From Pseudomonadota bacterium (GTDB lineage Bacteria; Pseudomonadota; Alphaproteobacteria; Rhizobiales; Xanthobacteraceae): a DNA stretch of 5,464 bases. How positions within the stretch are numbered: position 1 is the first letter of the stretch; each line of letters opens with the position of its first letter. The notes beneath the pieces were generated by a model that worked only from the letters and a program-made list of their open reading frames with translations, searched no databases and was not told the origin of the DNA. The translations under genes were made by a program, and so were the position numbers. Positions 5,088 through 5,464 of this stretch are shown piece by piece. Location: assembly GCA_023431725.1 (NCBI GenBank), contig JAEYVN010000063.1:1-5464 (forward strand). The letters run 5' to 3'.

Positions 5088-5464
5088 TTACTCCGCAGCC
5101 GTCCGCAAACCTTCGACATGGCGGGCGAAATCCTCCGGCTTTCCGTCGAGGACATTCTCCTTCATCCAGGCCAGGAATGAATCGCGATCGCGCGCGATGT
5201 TGTCCCACTGCTTGTAGAAAGCGTTGAAGCGCTTGTAATAGCCCTGCGCATAGGACGGGAACGCGCCGCCCGGCACGACCGCGATCGCGCCGATCGCCCA
5301 GCTCGGAATGATCACCGCGTTGAGATTGCGCGGACCGAAATCGTCGACGATCTCTTCCACCGTCACGATCGACTTCTTCGCCGCAAGGATCGCTTCCTTC
5401 TGCACGCCGAGAATGCCTTCAAGCAGGACATTGCCTTCCTTGTCGGCGCGCAACGCGTGGATCA
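5088..5464 (-). CDS. pcaI: 3-oxoadipate CoA-transferase subunit A, C-terminal part (5' end outside window)
   Basis: The open frame runs off the right edge and ends with TAA at 5088-5090, giving 124 complete codons before it. This is roughly the last 40-45% of a glutaconate CoA-transferase subunit A/CatI-type protein. Recognisable segments are ALRADKEGNVLLEGILGVQ, a run with VEEIVDDF, and AVVPGGAFPSYAQGYY near the C-terminus, where the family has its conserved PGGA.PS motif. It pairs with the next gene to form the transferase that activates 3-oxoadipate with CoA. The stop lies 5 bases before the subunit B start, and the subunit B Shine-Dalgarno is inside this gene's last codons, so translation is probably coupled. 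The TTG at 5453 is an internal leucine, not a start. The start, promoter and any regulator gene lie beyond the window. Confidence 0.85.
   Translation of the reverse strand, partial: IHALRADKEGNVLLEGILGVQKEAILAAKKSIVTVEEIVDDFGPRNLNAVIIPSWAIGAIAVVPGGAFPSYAQGYYKRFNAFYKQWDNIARDRDSFLAWMKENVLDGKPEDFARHVEGLRTAAE
5091..5094 (-). promoter_or_regulatory. Ribosome binding site of transferase subunit B
   Basis: GGAG on the - strand lies 8 bases upstream of the ATG at 5082, within the last codons of subunit A. This placement fixes the start at 5082 and points to coupled translation of the two subunits. Confidence 0.7.

Noticed and set aside
5083..5208. N-terminal extension of transferase subunit B to 5208
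   Set aside because: It overlaps the C-terminal coding sequence of subunit A in another frame. The family begins at the NYKPNEMM segment, with a good Shine-Dalgarno before 5082.

Overview
The window looks like chromosomal DNA of a GC-rich alphaproteobacterium, most likely of the Hyphomicrobiales (Bradyrhizobiaceae/Xanthobacteraceae type). This rests on general codon and protein character and on two kinds of GC-rich palindromic intergenic repeat that I associate with that group. It is an inference, not a database match.

The left part is read on the + strand. It holds the last 33 residues of a probable FAD-dependent aromatic hydroxylase (1-102), a maltose/NodL-type hexapeptide O-acetyltransferase with a TTG start (130-681), a spacer with one GC-rich palindromic repeat (757-793), and a small cupin protein of unknown function (817-1299). 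A strong intrinsic terminator, probably working in both directions (1336-1368), and a head-to-head pair of the same repeat (1374-1444) fill the gap where the + strand genes meet the opposing operon.

The right part is read on the - strand and is a beta-ketoadipate (protocatechuate) catabolic cluster. In transcription order it runs: CoA-transferase subunit A (5' end outside the window), subunit B, beta-ketoadipyl-CoA thiolase pcaF, and protocatechuate 3,4-dioxygenase pcaH and pcaG. PcaHG opens the ring of protocatechuate to 3-carboxy-cis,cis-muconate. The transferase then activates 3-oxoadipate with CoA from succinyl-CoA, and PcaF cleaves the product to succinyl-CoA and acetyl-CoA. The middle steps (pcaB, pcaC, pcaD) are not encoded here. 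The transferase resembles the glutaconate CoA-transferase/CatIJ type rather than the SCOT-like PcaIJ type.

The two larger gaps in this operon are structured. A roughly 150-base G/C-rich inverted repeat with a G-quadruplex-compatible run lies between subunit B and pcaF. A perfect 11-bp hairpin without a U-tract lies just after the pcaF stop, before pcaH. By contrast, subunits A/B and pcaH/pcaG are tightly coupled (5-base gap and 1-base overlap).

I see no new defence, mobile or RNA system. The main points of interest are the structured intergenic repeats, the unassigned cupin, the unusual pca gene order and the transferase type.
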